A DNA stretch of 64,000 bases from Punica granatum (taxonomy: Eukaryota; Streptophyta; Magnoliopsida; Myrtales; Lythraceae): the NCBI RefSeq assembly GCF_007655135.1, contig NC_045127.1, forward strand, positions 62,001 to 126,000, read 5' to 3'. A program made the position numbers and the translations under genes. The notes under the pieces were generated by a model, which had not been told where the DNA came from, ran no database searches, and saw nothing but the letters and a program-made list of their open reading frames with translations. Shown piece after piece: positions 47,007 through 57,275 of this stretch. Numbering within the stretch: the first letter of the stretch is position 1; the number at the start of each line of letters is the position of its first letter.

Positions 47007-48882
47007 CATCATCTACGTGCTTTTGGCTCAGGGTGAAGGAAAAGTTAGCTCTATGATCGAGACTCTGCATATTCCTCGGATATCCATATGGGAAGAAGGG
47101 ATGGAAGGTGTTTGATCTCGAGAGTCATGAAGTCATTGTTTCTAGAGACGTTCGTTTTTGCGAAAAAGAATTCCCATTCGCAACAGTACACTCAAACCAT
47201 GACAGACTAGGGAGATTATTTGCGGACTCAGGGGGAGATGCAATTCAGGGGAGAGCTATCTCCATTCCAAACAGCGGGCATTCCATCGGGAAAAAACAAT
47301 AATGGGCCAGATTTAGTAGAGTCGGACTCACCCAAGCCCGCTTGCTCACGGCAGTCATCTTCTTCGGGCTCACGATCATCTAGGCCTCAGTCTAGTCCCA
47401 TTTCGGGCCGTTCACCTGGGAAGTTTTCTTCTTCAGGCTCGCAGCCGTCTGGGCCTGAGTTAAGTCCAATCAGTTCTTCTGGGCAGCCTACTACATCCTC
47501 AGCTCGATTGCCTGATTCAATCCGACTCGACTTCGCGTCTGATTTAGTTCGACACGATTCTGCTTGGCTTTCTTCTCCGAACTCTATCCAAGCAGTGCCT
47601 TAGCTACGTCGTTCTAAATAGGTAACACGAGTTCCCAGTAAGTTCAATGATTTCGTCTGCTACTCAGCCTGGAAATTAGTTTCGTCCTCCTCACCAGGTA
47701 TGCCGTATCCTATCAAGCATCATTTATCTTATTCGAATCTTGACAAGCACTGTCTCTCATTTGTTGCTGCTATTTATTCGGATGTTGAGCCTCAGACATA
47801 TAGACAGGCAATTCGGGATTCTCATTGGCGTGACGCCATGGCCGAGGAAATTCGGGCTCTCGAGTAGAATGGAACTTGGGCAGTAGTTCCTTTTCCAGCA
47901 GGCAAACGACCTATCGCTTACAAGTGGGTCTACAAGATCAAACAATGTGCAGACGGTAGTATCGAGAGATATAAGGGCCAACTAGTTGCTAAGGGCTTCA
48001 CACACGTGGAAGGGGTCAATTTTCATGAGACTTTTGCCCCAGTAACCAAGTTGGTTACTGTTAGATGTCTCTTGACTATAGCAATTGGGAAGAACTGGTT
48101 TCTTCATCGGATGGATGTTAATAATGCGTTTCTACATGGCGATCTTGAGGAAGAAGTCTACATGTCTTTACCTCTGAGTTTCTCTTCTTCTACCCCCGGT
48201 CATGTCTACCATCTCCGCAAGTCCCTATATGGCTTGCGCCAAGCGTCATGGGACTGGTGGTCCAAGTTTACGCAGGCACTCCTTTGCTATTTTTTCCGAC
48301 AGTCTGAGCCCGATCATTCCCTGTTCACATATTTGAAGGGGGATAGCTTCCTCGCTGTCCTAGTTTATGTTGATGACCCGATTTTGGCAGGGAATAATGA
48401 GCGACAATGCATGGCCTTCAAGGAGTATCTTCATCAGTGTTTAAAGACCAAGGACCTTGGGCTCCTCACTTATTTCCTCGGGATTGAGGTTCTTCGCAAG
48501 GATGGTGGTCTTTTTCTCGGTGAGGAAATATACTCTCGATATCCTCACAGAGATCGGAATGCTTGGTGCTCGTTTTACCTACTTCCCCATGGAGTAACAA
48601 CATAATTTCTGTTGCTTCCGGACCACAGTATTCGGATGCCGATCAGTATTGTCGCCTCGTTAGCCGACTTATCTACTGACCATCACCAGACCAGATCTGC
48701 GCTATCCCTTGCATATTCTCTTGCAGTTCATGCATGACCCTGGGCAACGTCACTGGGATGCAGTAGACCGAGTTCTACGTTAACTCAATCAATCACCTGG
48801 ACATGGAATTTTTCCACGGTCCTCATCGTTATCACTGGCCAGTTATTCAGATTTTGATTGGACTAGTTGTCCCCTGACCAGG
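45840..48882 (+). pseudogene. Ty1/copia polyprotein remnant, left part
   Basis: A decayed copia element in the order expected for the group. First comes the protease with WIIDSGASHYVTGD (about 46210-46250), then the gag-pre-integrase zinc region (LWHRRLGHPSPK, CDICYRAKH, about 46570-46680). A very short piece of the integrase core and its end follow (FDLESHEVIVSRDVRFCEKE, about 47110-47170). The reverse transcriptase is at about 47760-48560 (RYKGQLVAKGFTHVEGVNFH, MDVNNAFLHGDLEEEVYMSL, KSLYGLRQAS, YVDDPILAG). Several stops and a large integrase deletion make it non-functional. The YVDD box is followed by Pro, where Ile, Val or Leu is usual. RNase H begins at about 48840 (SDFDWTSCPLTRR) and is cut at 48882 by the gypsy insertion; it resumes at 54172. 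Confidence 0.85.
46918..47031. repeat. Poly-C run between two copies of a 20-bp block
   Basis: The block ATCTACGTGCTTTTGGCTCA occurs at 46924-46943 and again at 47011-47030. Between them is a run of 30 C (46974-47003). The duplication breaks the copia integrase frame. It may be a real replication-slippage event or an assembly error around the homopolymer. Confidence 0.75.
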
Positions 48883-48887
48883 CGCTC

Positions 48888-49337
48888 TAACGCAGCGTAC
48901 AACGTGAGTAACCGTCACAGACTCGTTGATTTGCGTATGAATACCGGAACTACGACCTTCTATACCTGTTGATTCTACGAATATTAGGAAATAGGCATTA
49001 AACTCGAATCGATCCGAGATTGGACAAAGCACGAAAGCTTTGAATTTTATTGATAATCTGAAAAGACGACTCCCCCTGCCCTAGGGCTTACAGAAAGCTT
49101 AAATAGGGTATTAAAAAAACCTAAATTGCATAAAAAGAACTAAACTTTCCAAAAATTACAAAATACCCTAATTAACATAAATTGTCTGTTTGAGGCCATA
49201 AACGATGGAATTTGCCTTAAATATCGAAAAATCATGGCGAAGCGGTGAGTTTTGCTCCGGAGGCCATTTCCCTCAAAATAGGGCCGTCAGAACCTATTTT
49301 TCTCCAGTACCGACTTGCCAAGTCTTCTGCCGCATCA
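48888..49337 (-). repeat. 3' LTR of the gypsy element
   Basis: 450 bp. Read on the plus strand it begins TAACGCAGCGTACAACG and ends CTGCCGCATCA. The outermost base pair has changed (TA for TG). It differs from the other LTR at roughly 8% of positions by eye, mostly transitions, so the insertion is not recent. On the minus strand the purine-rich CACCCAGGGGAGAA stands directly before it, the polypurine tract. Confidence 0.95.
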
Positions 49338-52300
49338 TTCTCCCCTGGGTGGAGAGAATTCGTCATCGAATCGTCATCGTCCGAGCTATCACCTATGTAA
49401 GGAATCGGGTGCTTAACATTAAACACATCGGCAGTACGAATGTAGCTGGGAAGTTTAAGGCGATAGGTGTTCGAATTGATCTTCTCAACGATCTCCACAG
49501 GACCAATCTTTCTAGCAGCGAGCTTGTGGTAGTCACCAACAGAAAATTGATCCTCTGTAAGGACAGCCTAAACAAAATCGCCAACTTCAAACTCCACGTG
49601 CCTTCTCCTTCGGTCAGCAACAGCCTTGTATTTCATGGCCGCATTCTTCAAATTATTATGCACAGTTTCATGAATCTCTTGCAGCCCGTGAACGAAGTCA
49701 GCCGCCTTACCATGAACCCTGGTCTTATCCTGCACGGGTAACAGATCAAGGGGACCCCGGGGAGTAACAGAATATACCACTTGGAATGGACTGAAACCAG
49801 TGCTGCGATTAACAGCGTGGTTGTGCGCAAACTCCGCTGGATTTAACTTCTGATCCCAGCTCTTCACGTGCTCCCCTACTAAATCTCTCAACAGATTACC
49901 CAAGAACTTATTAACCACTTCTGTTTGTCCATCTGTTTGCGGGTGATACGCCATACTGAAGTTCAATTGGGTGTTCACCATCTTCCAAAGGCTCCGCCAA
50001 AAATGACTCAAGAAGCGGGTGTTCCTATCAGACACAATTGAGACTGGCAGACTATGCAGACGGTATACCTCCCGAAAATACAACTGAGCAACTCGCACAG
50101 TATCAGTGGTCTTCTTGCACGGAATAAAATGTGCCATCTTGGAGAACCTGTCTACGACCACATATATAGAATCATTACCTCTTTGCGTACGGGGCAGGCC
50201 GATGACGAAATCCTTATTGATATCCACCCATGGCTGCGAGGGAATCGGCAGGGGCATGTACAACCCCGCGTTAGTTGCTGTACCCTTGGACACTTGACAA
50301 ACCTTACAGCGCTGCACGTACTTCTCCACTTCTTTACGAATTGTAAGCCAGAAATATGATGACTGGTCCAGCTGCAAGGTCCCGTCTCTTTCCACATGGC
50401 CCTGGCCGTGTAGCTGCTGAATAATGTGGGCTCGCAAACTACAATCAGGAATACAGAGCTGATTTCCCCTGAAAAGAAAACCATCTTGCAACACGTATTC
50501 TGTTCTTTCTCCAGCCCGAACTTTAGTTAGCGTCACAGAAAAATAGGGATCAACTTCAAGCAACTCAGCAAAAGAACTAAAACCAGGTACCTCAACCGTC
50601 ATCATGTTCAGAATGCTACGCCTTCGACTAAGAGCATCTGCAACGCGATTAGTGACTCCGCTCTTGTGCTTTACCACGAAAGTAAAACACTCCAGGTAAG
50701 CCACCCATGATGCATGACGAGCTGACACCTTATCTTGGCTATGGAGGTGCTTCAGGGCCTCGTGGTCGGTATACAAAATGAACTCCTTGTGGAAAATGTA
50801 ATGTCGCCAATGCTTAATCGCCTGCACTACCGCATAGAATTCCACGTCGTAGGTGTTGTATCTCACTTTCGCCCCCATCAGCTTCTCGCTAAAGAAAGCA
50901 ATTGGCTTGTTGTTTTGGCTCAAGACTGCTCCAATCCCCACCTTTGATGCATTAGAATGCAACTCAAAGGGCTGCTGAAAATCTAGCAGGACAAGAATCG
51001 GGGTGGTCGTCAAATGCTACTTAATATTCTGGAATGCCGTTTCTTCCCCCTCAGTCCACTCGAATTTGCCTCCCTTCATGCAGTCAGTTAAGGGAGCCAT
51101 AATACTGCTGAAATGAGGAATAAACCGCCTCTAGAAGGAGGTTAACCCATGGAAGCTCCTGACTTCAGTAATGCTCGTTGGTCTAGGCCACTGCCTGACT
51201 GCCTCGACCTTAGATGAGTAAACCCTCAAACTATCAGCAGCAACAACATAACCAAGAAAAAGAACTTCTGACCTCATAAAAACACATTTCTTTCAACGCT
51301 GCATATAGTTTCTCGCGTCGAAGAACAAAGAGAACTTCACGCAAGTGGGCCAAGTGTTGCTCGGGGTCGGCGCTGTAGATCAAGATGTCATTAAAATATA
51401 CAACCACACACCGACCAATGAAAGGCCGCAGAATCTGGTTCATCACTCTCATGAACGTACTCGGTGCATTCGACAGCCCAAACGGCATTACCAGCCATTC
51501 ATATAACCCCTCCCTAGTCTTGAATGCGGTCATCCATTCATCTCCAACACGAATCCGAATCTGGTGATAGTCGTTCTTCAAGTCCAGCTTCGTAAAAATC
51601 TTGGCACCACTCAGCTGGTCAAGCAAATCATCCAAGCGAGGAATAGGAAAATGATACCTGACCGTTATCTTATTGATGGCTTGACTGTCTACACACATAC
51701 GCCATGATCCATCCTTCTTAGGCACTAGAAGTGCCGGGACAGCACACGGGCTCATACTCTCCCGAATAAACCTTTTCGATATCAGCTCCTCCACCTGTCT
51801 CCTTAACTCTTCATGTTCAGCCGGGCTCATCCTGTAGTGTGGTCTGTTCGGAAGGGCCGCACCAGGCTGCAAGTCGATATGGTGCTGGATGTCCCGCAAG
51901 GGTGGTAGACCATTTGGCAGCTCCTCAGAAAAGACATTCTGAAATTCTTTCAAGATTGGTAAGGACTCACAAGATGTAAGACCCTCCTCCACAACCTCCC
52001 TGCCCACGAGAACAAACATATACTCTGCATCATGCAACTCCTCCTGAAATCGGGCAAGGAACAGCAAGTTGGTTGCGATAACCGGAATCGCAGGTTCGGG
52101 CTCAATAGCGTCCCTCCCTCTGTTTGGTACTAACACAATCTTTAATCCCATATGCGTGAAGTTGTATTTATTAGTCCGTCCATCATGGCTCACGCTCCTA
52201 TCAAACTACCAGGGCTTTCCCAACAACAAGTGACATGCTTCTATCATGACAACATCACACCACACAGAGTCCTTATACCGAGGGCCAATAGAGAAAATAA

Positions 52301-53678
52301 CCAGCGCGCGCTTCAACACACTCACTCCACCTCCTTTCTTCAGCCATGCCAGCTTATACGATTTGGGATGTGGCTCACTTCGCAGGCTCAACTTCTGCAC
52401 AGCTTCAGCAGATACGATGTTCTCGCAGTTGCCCGAGTCTATCATGAAACGACAGACTTTATTCCCGATGGTGCAGGTGGACTGAAAGATGTTGTTACGC
52501 AGCCAGTCTTCGTCTGCAGCTCTCGGGGTCATACAAGACCTTCTCACCACCAGATTGGGCACTCCATCTCCAGTCACAATTTCTTCCTCCTCGTCAAACT
52601 CGACCTCTCCATCACCTCCAGCTACATAAACTGCGTTATCAGACAATTCCTCTTCAATAAACATCGCCCTTTTTTTTTTCCCTTTTCTGCACTCAGATTG
52701 CCGATGCCCGGGCTCTCCACACTTGAAGCACTTCGCCCCGCTACTGCTCGGCCCAATGTTGGCAGGCCTCATCGGACGTCCAGGAACAGCACTACTATCG
52801 CTAGCTCGGACGGCCCCACCGGTTCCTGCAACGGCAACACCTCCACCGAACGCCCCGCTGCTCGATCGCTTCTGTTGTCTTTCGATAATCAAGGCCCTCT
52901 GATGGGCGGAAGACACATTAACATGGTCGAATAAATTAACCGTGTCCTGTAGCTGCACTCTCAGGCCGCCAATATATCTCGCCACCAGCTGATCCTCGGT
53001 TTCCTGAAGCTCATTACGAGTAACCAACTGGTAGAACTCATTGGTGTAATCATCCACCGACCTACTGCCCTGCCTCAAGTTCTGCAGGCGTTGGTACATG
53101 ATCCTCTGAAAATTATAGGGCAGAAAGGTAGCCCTCATCTTTTTCTTCATCTTTTCCCATGACGTGATCTTCGGTTTGCCCATCCTACTACGGGTAAGCT
53201 TCACCTGCTGCCACCACGCCGACGCCCTACCACGCAACCGAGTCGCCACAAGCTGTACCCGCTTGGTCTCAGGTACCCCCTTGAACTCCAAAACCTCTTC
53301 TACCGTTGCCAGCCAATCTAGAAACTCTTCTGGCTGCAAACCCCCTTGGAATTCTGGAATATCGGTCCGAATACCCGTCTCCCATCGCTACCTGTCTTCC
53401 TCGATTGGGCCCCTTTGTTGTCTTCGTGGAACATCAGCAAAAAAATTCTCCCTTTCCGACTCCGCTTCAGTTTCCTCTCAATCAAGGTCAAAATTCGAAT
53501 TAGGGTTTCTCCGATTCTGATTCTCCGTAAGTGCAGCCATCTGCTATGTTAGCTGCTTCATCATACGATCCATTCTCTGTTCCATCCTCTAATCCCTTTG
53601 ATCCATCATCTGCTCCAGATGTCGCAGATTTTCACAATCATGAACATCTTCCACCCGATCCTTCCTCCTGGGCGGCAT
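49232..53678 (-). pseudogene. Gag-pol of the gypsy element (inactivated)
   Basis: It starts at MPPRRKDRVEDVHD (53678), soon hits stops, and becomes open at 53339-52206. That part is the gag core ([53 protein letters not shown]) with the zinc knuckle [14 protein letters not shown] and the protease motif [15 protein letters not shown] lies at 52193-51234 ([35 protein letters not shown]). Its catalytic box reads YFND rather than YFDD, so the first catalytic Asp is lost. The frame breaks near 51240-51300. RNase H and integrase are at 51013-49568: FELHSNASKVGIG has Asn where the first catalytic Asp is usual, followed by VVVDRFSKMAHFIPC and FSMAYHPQTDGQTEVVN of the integrase core. The integrase tail (NVKHPIPYIGDSSDDDD) is in a further frame near 49400. 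Confidence 0.9.
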
Positions 53679-53697
53679 CGTTGATCCAAGAACGAAC

Positions 53698-53714
53698 GCA
53701 GCTCTAATACCAAC
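53698..53714 (-). other. Primer-binding site (initiator tRNA-Met type)
   Basis: Directly inside the 5' LTR, on the minus strand, the sequence reads TTGGTATTAGAGCTGCG. It matches the common plant primer site TGGTATCAGAGC, complementary to the initiator methionine tRNA, with one change. Confidence 0.8.
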
Positions 53715-54166
53715 TGACGCAGCGTACAACGCGAGTAACCGTCACAGACCCGTTGATTCGCGCACGAATACCAGAACTGCGACCTTCTATACCTATTGAT
53801 TCTACGGATACCGGGAAATAGACATCAAACTCGAATCAATCCGAGATTGGACAAAGCACGAAAGCTCTGAATTTTATTGATAATCTGAAAAGACGACTCC
53901 CCCTACCCTAAGGCTTACAGAAAGCTTAAATAGGGTATTAAAAAAGCCTAAATTGCATAAAAAGAACTAAACTTTCCAAAAATTGCAAAAACACCCTAAT
54001 TAACATAAATTGCCTGTTTGAGACCCTGAAAGATGGAATTTGCCTTAAATTTCGAAAAATCACGGCAAAGCGGTGAGTTTTGCTACGGAGGCCATTTCCT
54101 TCAAAATAGGGCCGTCAGAACTTATTTTTCTCTAGGTACCGACTTGCCAAGTTTTCTGCCGCATCA
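53715..54166 (-). repeat. 5' LTR of the gypsy element
   Basis: 452 bp. Read on the plus strand it begins TGACGCAGCGTACAACG and ends CTGCCGCATCA, so in element direction it has proper TG/CA ends. It corresponds along its full length to the LTR at 48888-49337. Confidence 0.95.
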
Positions 54167-54171
54167 CGCTC

Positions 54172-54830
54172 CATCATTGGCTACTTCATCACTCTTGGCA
54201 GTAGTCCTGTTTCCTAAAAAACCAAGAAACATACTACTGTTTCTCGGTCTTCTGCTGAGGTTGAGTATTGGGCTATAGCTACCACAGTGAGCGAAATTCT
54301 TTGGTTACGGGCTCTTCTAACTTCCCAAGACGTTTCTCATACTGCTCCAATGAAGTTGTTTGTGATAACCAAGCAGCACTTCATATAGCCTCTAATCCAG
54401 TGTTTCATGAGCGCACTAAGCACATAGAAATAGACTATCATTTCATTCGACAGCACATTCGATCAGGCGTCGTGAACATCGCTCATGTTTCCAAGCAATA
54501 TCAGCTCGCGAACTTTTGTACCAAGGCATTAGGACGTGATCGTTTCCATTTTCTTCTTGGCAAGTTGGGAATTCGTGACCTTCATTCTCCAACTTGAGGG
54601 GAGTATTATGGAATTAATGTAAATTAATGGCGAGATATGCTTGTACAATATGATAGAGTATTGTGTATATTAGGATAATTGTATTATAGATAGACAATCA
54701 CCTTTTTCCTTCTGGTTTAGAATATTTGCCTTATTAGCACATAGCTAGTCATCTGTATAAGTTACATTCTAGAGGAACTAATGAATATGCTGCAGCTTTC
54801 TCTCAACCCTATTGGGTCAGCTCAAAGAAC
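54172..54830 (+). pseudogene. Ty1/copia remnant, right part and 3' LTR piece
   Basis: It resumes the copia RNase H frame cut at 48882: [51 protein letters not shown] (one base missing before it), [17 protein letters not shown]. It ends [17 protein letters not shown] and a stop at about 54597. The purine-rich TTGAGGGGAGTATTATGG then leads into sequence of LTR character (AATTAATGTAAATTAATGGC... to about 54830). No second LTR copy is present, so the LTR end is not defined. Confidence 0.85.
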
Positions 54831-55880
54831 ATGCTATTTTAAAACTGACTGTAGGCAAAACTTGAACCCTCTCAATAACACTACTTACAATTTTCTGAAT
54901 CAAAACAGGAGCTGATGTAGCTACTCTTTTGAAAATTCTTGAGTCTCTCTCCTGCCATATCCAATACATATAATATGTCCATAGAAGCTTCAAGATAATA
55001 CATGGAACTTCCTTCCCGTAATAGATAGAACCCATTCAGATTCAGCTTGCCAACTAACTATAGACCTCCCAATTCCCATTGTACCTAAACCACTTCTCCA
55101 TATATTTTCTGTCATGGCAAGAAAATAATAAATGGTCTCCAGTAATTTCTTCACATAAACCGCAGAATTCACATTCCCCAACTTGAACTACTTGCCATTG
55201 AAGAAGCTTATCCTTCATTTCTAACTTATCCAGCCACAACATCCAACAGACGAAAGCTACCCGGGGTACAGCTCCCGCAAACCAAGCAACTTTACTTCAT
55301 ACAACCTTATCCCTTCTTGGATTCAACAAGTTCCAGGCACTCTTAGAAGATAACTCACCTGAATTGGCTGGTTTCCACCCCTCTATAAAAGAAATTTGTG
55401 CAACCAAGGATTGTATAACCTGAGCTTGTGAGTCTCCACTGCGAGGCCAATGCCAAACTCCAATCTTGAGGACACTTCCACTTGGTCTCTCTTGAAATAA
55501 TAAGAAAACATCGGAAACCATTATTGTGGTATTGAAACATGGGCCTACTGGTAACCATGATTCGTACTAGAATGAGGTCATTGTCCCATCTGCAATTCTA
55601 CATTCAAACTAAGGCTGAATAAGCGATCTGTGTTGAAAAGTTTTTCTCCAACTCCATGAGCAGTCTCAAGAATCTGTAGTGACCAAAAACATCGATTCTT
55701 GATCAAGTAAGCTTGCACCCAAGCCACTATAGTGACCCCACATTCATAGAGCCATATGTGCTCAATGATACCCAACTTAATTCCAACTCTCTAAGTATCT
55801 GATCCCCAATCTACCATCGCATTTGGGAAGACAAACCGTATTCCATTGCACCTTTGTGCTCCCTTCTAACTTTCCTTTCT
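54815..55880 (-). pseudogene. LINE (non-LTR) reverse-transcriptase fragment
   Basis: Minus-strand frames give the C-terminal part of a plant L1-type ORF2. The part after the RT domain is LGIIEHIWLYECGVTIVAWV and QAYLIKNRCFW (about 55650-55790), then SGELSSKSAWNLLNPRRDKV (about 55300-55360). Next is the zinc-binding region zf-RVT with WLDKLEMKDKLLQW, CEFCGLCEEITGDHLLFSCH (about 55110-55240). A last piece reads WTYYMYWIWQERDSRIFK (about 54930-54980). Frameshifts break it. No poly(A) tail or flanking duplication was recognised at the 54.8-kb end, where it meets the copia LTR remnant. Confidence 0.75.
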
Positions 55881-55990
55881 AGCTCACTAGAAAGCTCTAC
55901 ACATTTGGTGCACCATCTTGATTATTTTCTTTGGCAATATAAACGTTGAGCACTAATGGTTAGCCATAGCAAATGACACAGAGTTGATTA

Positions 55991-56809
55991 CTTGTACCTA
56001 GGGGTATGCGTGAATATCGGGTATACTAGAAACTGGTCATAACTTACCTATTAGGGTAGGATACGGGTACCTCCAATTGAAAATGGGGTAGGGACTGTGT
56101 AATAAATTAAGCAACCAATTTTTTACCGGTTCCAGTTCCGGCATATAGGATACCTAGAACCTATTAAATTATTTTTAAATTTCATTCATTTTATATTACA
56201 TTATTTTTATATTTAATAAATAATAAATGAATTTAAAAAAAAAGGAGATCTGAAACCCTAATCGAAAAGAAATATGTCGTTCTATCTTTCTCCTCTTTCT
56301 CTTTGAACAGGATATGAGCGGTGAGCCTCCATCGCCTCCAATCCATCGCCATCGGAGCCCTTCCACGAGTTGATGCCTCACGCCTCCATCTTCATTGGAG
56401 CACTTCCATGAGCCGCTGCCATGAGCTGCTCCCTCATGAGTCACGCCTCTTGCCCCGAGCTGCTGCCGCGCCTCTTGAGTCGTGCCATGAGCTGCTCGTG
56501 CCTCCTGAGTTTTGCCTCGAGTTGCTGTTGCCTCCTGCCGCAAGCTGCTGCCTTCTCCTGCCATAAGCCGCTACTGCCACCTCCTGCCGTGAGCTGCTGC
56601 CACCTCCTGCCGCCTCTTGCTGCGAGCTGCTCCTGCCACAAGCTGCACGGCTCCAACGTGAGCCCTTTCATGAGCCTATGCCCTTTTCGATTTTATTTAT
56701 TTACAAAATTTTTTTACAGGTTTCAATAAGATATATAATAAAGGTTCCGATTTCGATTCCAATATCAGGTCCCAACGAGGTATGCAAACCCGCACACCCC
56801 AGTTGCATC
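55991..56809. mobile_element. hAT-type MITE, copy 3, with GC-rich cargo
   Basis: The element is 55999-56801 (803 bp), starting TAGGGGTATGCG and ending CGCACACCCCA. The flanks CTTGTACC and GTTGCATC agree at only 5 of 8 positions, so the duplication is eroded. Subterminal blocks (ATTAGGGTAGGATACGGGTA, TTTCAATAAGATATATAAT) follow copies 1 and 2. The core at about 56320-56690 is different: GC-rich with many repeats of GAGCTGCTGCC and CTCCTGCCGC. Confidence 0.7.
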
Positions 56810-57094
56810 CTCCCAGCATAGAATAAGTGCTTTGTCGTCCAACTGTTCACTCTCTGTGTAAATCCATATCAAACTACGCAATCTTGTGTAGGTAATTTCT
56901 CTAATAAGAGAAACCGGCTCTCGTTTTAGACCTCCTCCATAGAACTCAGTCTTCTCATCAGGAATTATTACCTGAGTCTTCTCAACGCTAGAGTCAAATT
57001 GCCTGAGTGACTCTGCACGTGAAGAATAAATGTTCTCGCATTGCATTCTCACATCCACAAAACTCATAGACTATGCCTACACTTCCTGCACCCG

Positions 57095-57275
57095 TATAGT
57101 CACTCAGGTCTTATTGCTCGGAAGCTCAATAGACCGCGACTAATCCAGTTAGAGCTGGATCGGCCTAGTAAAGAGCAAAACTCTCCCATGAATTTTTCTC
57201 TATTCACAATAGTTGAACTCGGGATTTTAATTAATAAGTGCCGACACGGTTGAGCCAATCTATATTTGGTGTTAT
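57095..57275 (-). mobile_element. SINE-like element, family 2, second copy
   Basis: Same order of blocks as at 37608-37815 when read on the minus strand: A-box-like TTGGCTCAACCGTGTCGG, B-box-like GAGTTCAACTATTG, then GGCCGATCCAGCTCTAACTGG. The ends are approximate. Confidence 0.4.

Larger units (their letters stand above)
48883..54171 (-). mobile_element. Full-length Ty3/gypsy LTR element nested in copia
   Basis: The element is 48888-54166 (5279 bp), minus strand, with LTRs at both ends and the exact 5-bp duplication CGCTC (48883-48887 and 54167-54171). It was inserted in the RNase H coding part of the copia element. Removing it joins ...CPLTRRS to the continuing copia frame. In element direction the order is 5' LTR (53715-54166), tRNA-Met-type primer site, gag with a CCHC knuckle, protease, RT, RNase H, integrase, polypurine tract, 3' LTR (48888-49337). 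The pol order (RT before integrase) and integrase tail fit Ty3/gypsy, possibly a chromovirus. Confidence 0.95.

Noticed and set aside
47220..47603. 127-codon Ser/Pro-rich plus-strand frame as a host gene
   Set aside because: It lies between integrase and RT pieces of the copia element, where such low-complexity Ser/Pro linkers are normal.
52152..52934. 260-codon plus-strand frame
   Set aside because: Antisense shadow of the gypsy gag-protease region, which has recognisable domains on the minus strand.
56321..56729. Open frames rich in Ser, Cys, Leu and Pro as genes
   Set aside because: They come from GCTGCC/CTCCTG minisatellite repeats inside a hAT MITE and are open in several frames on both strands.
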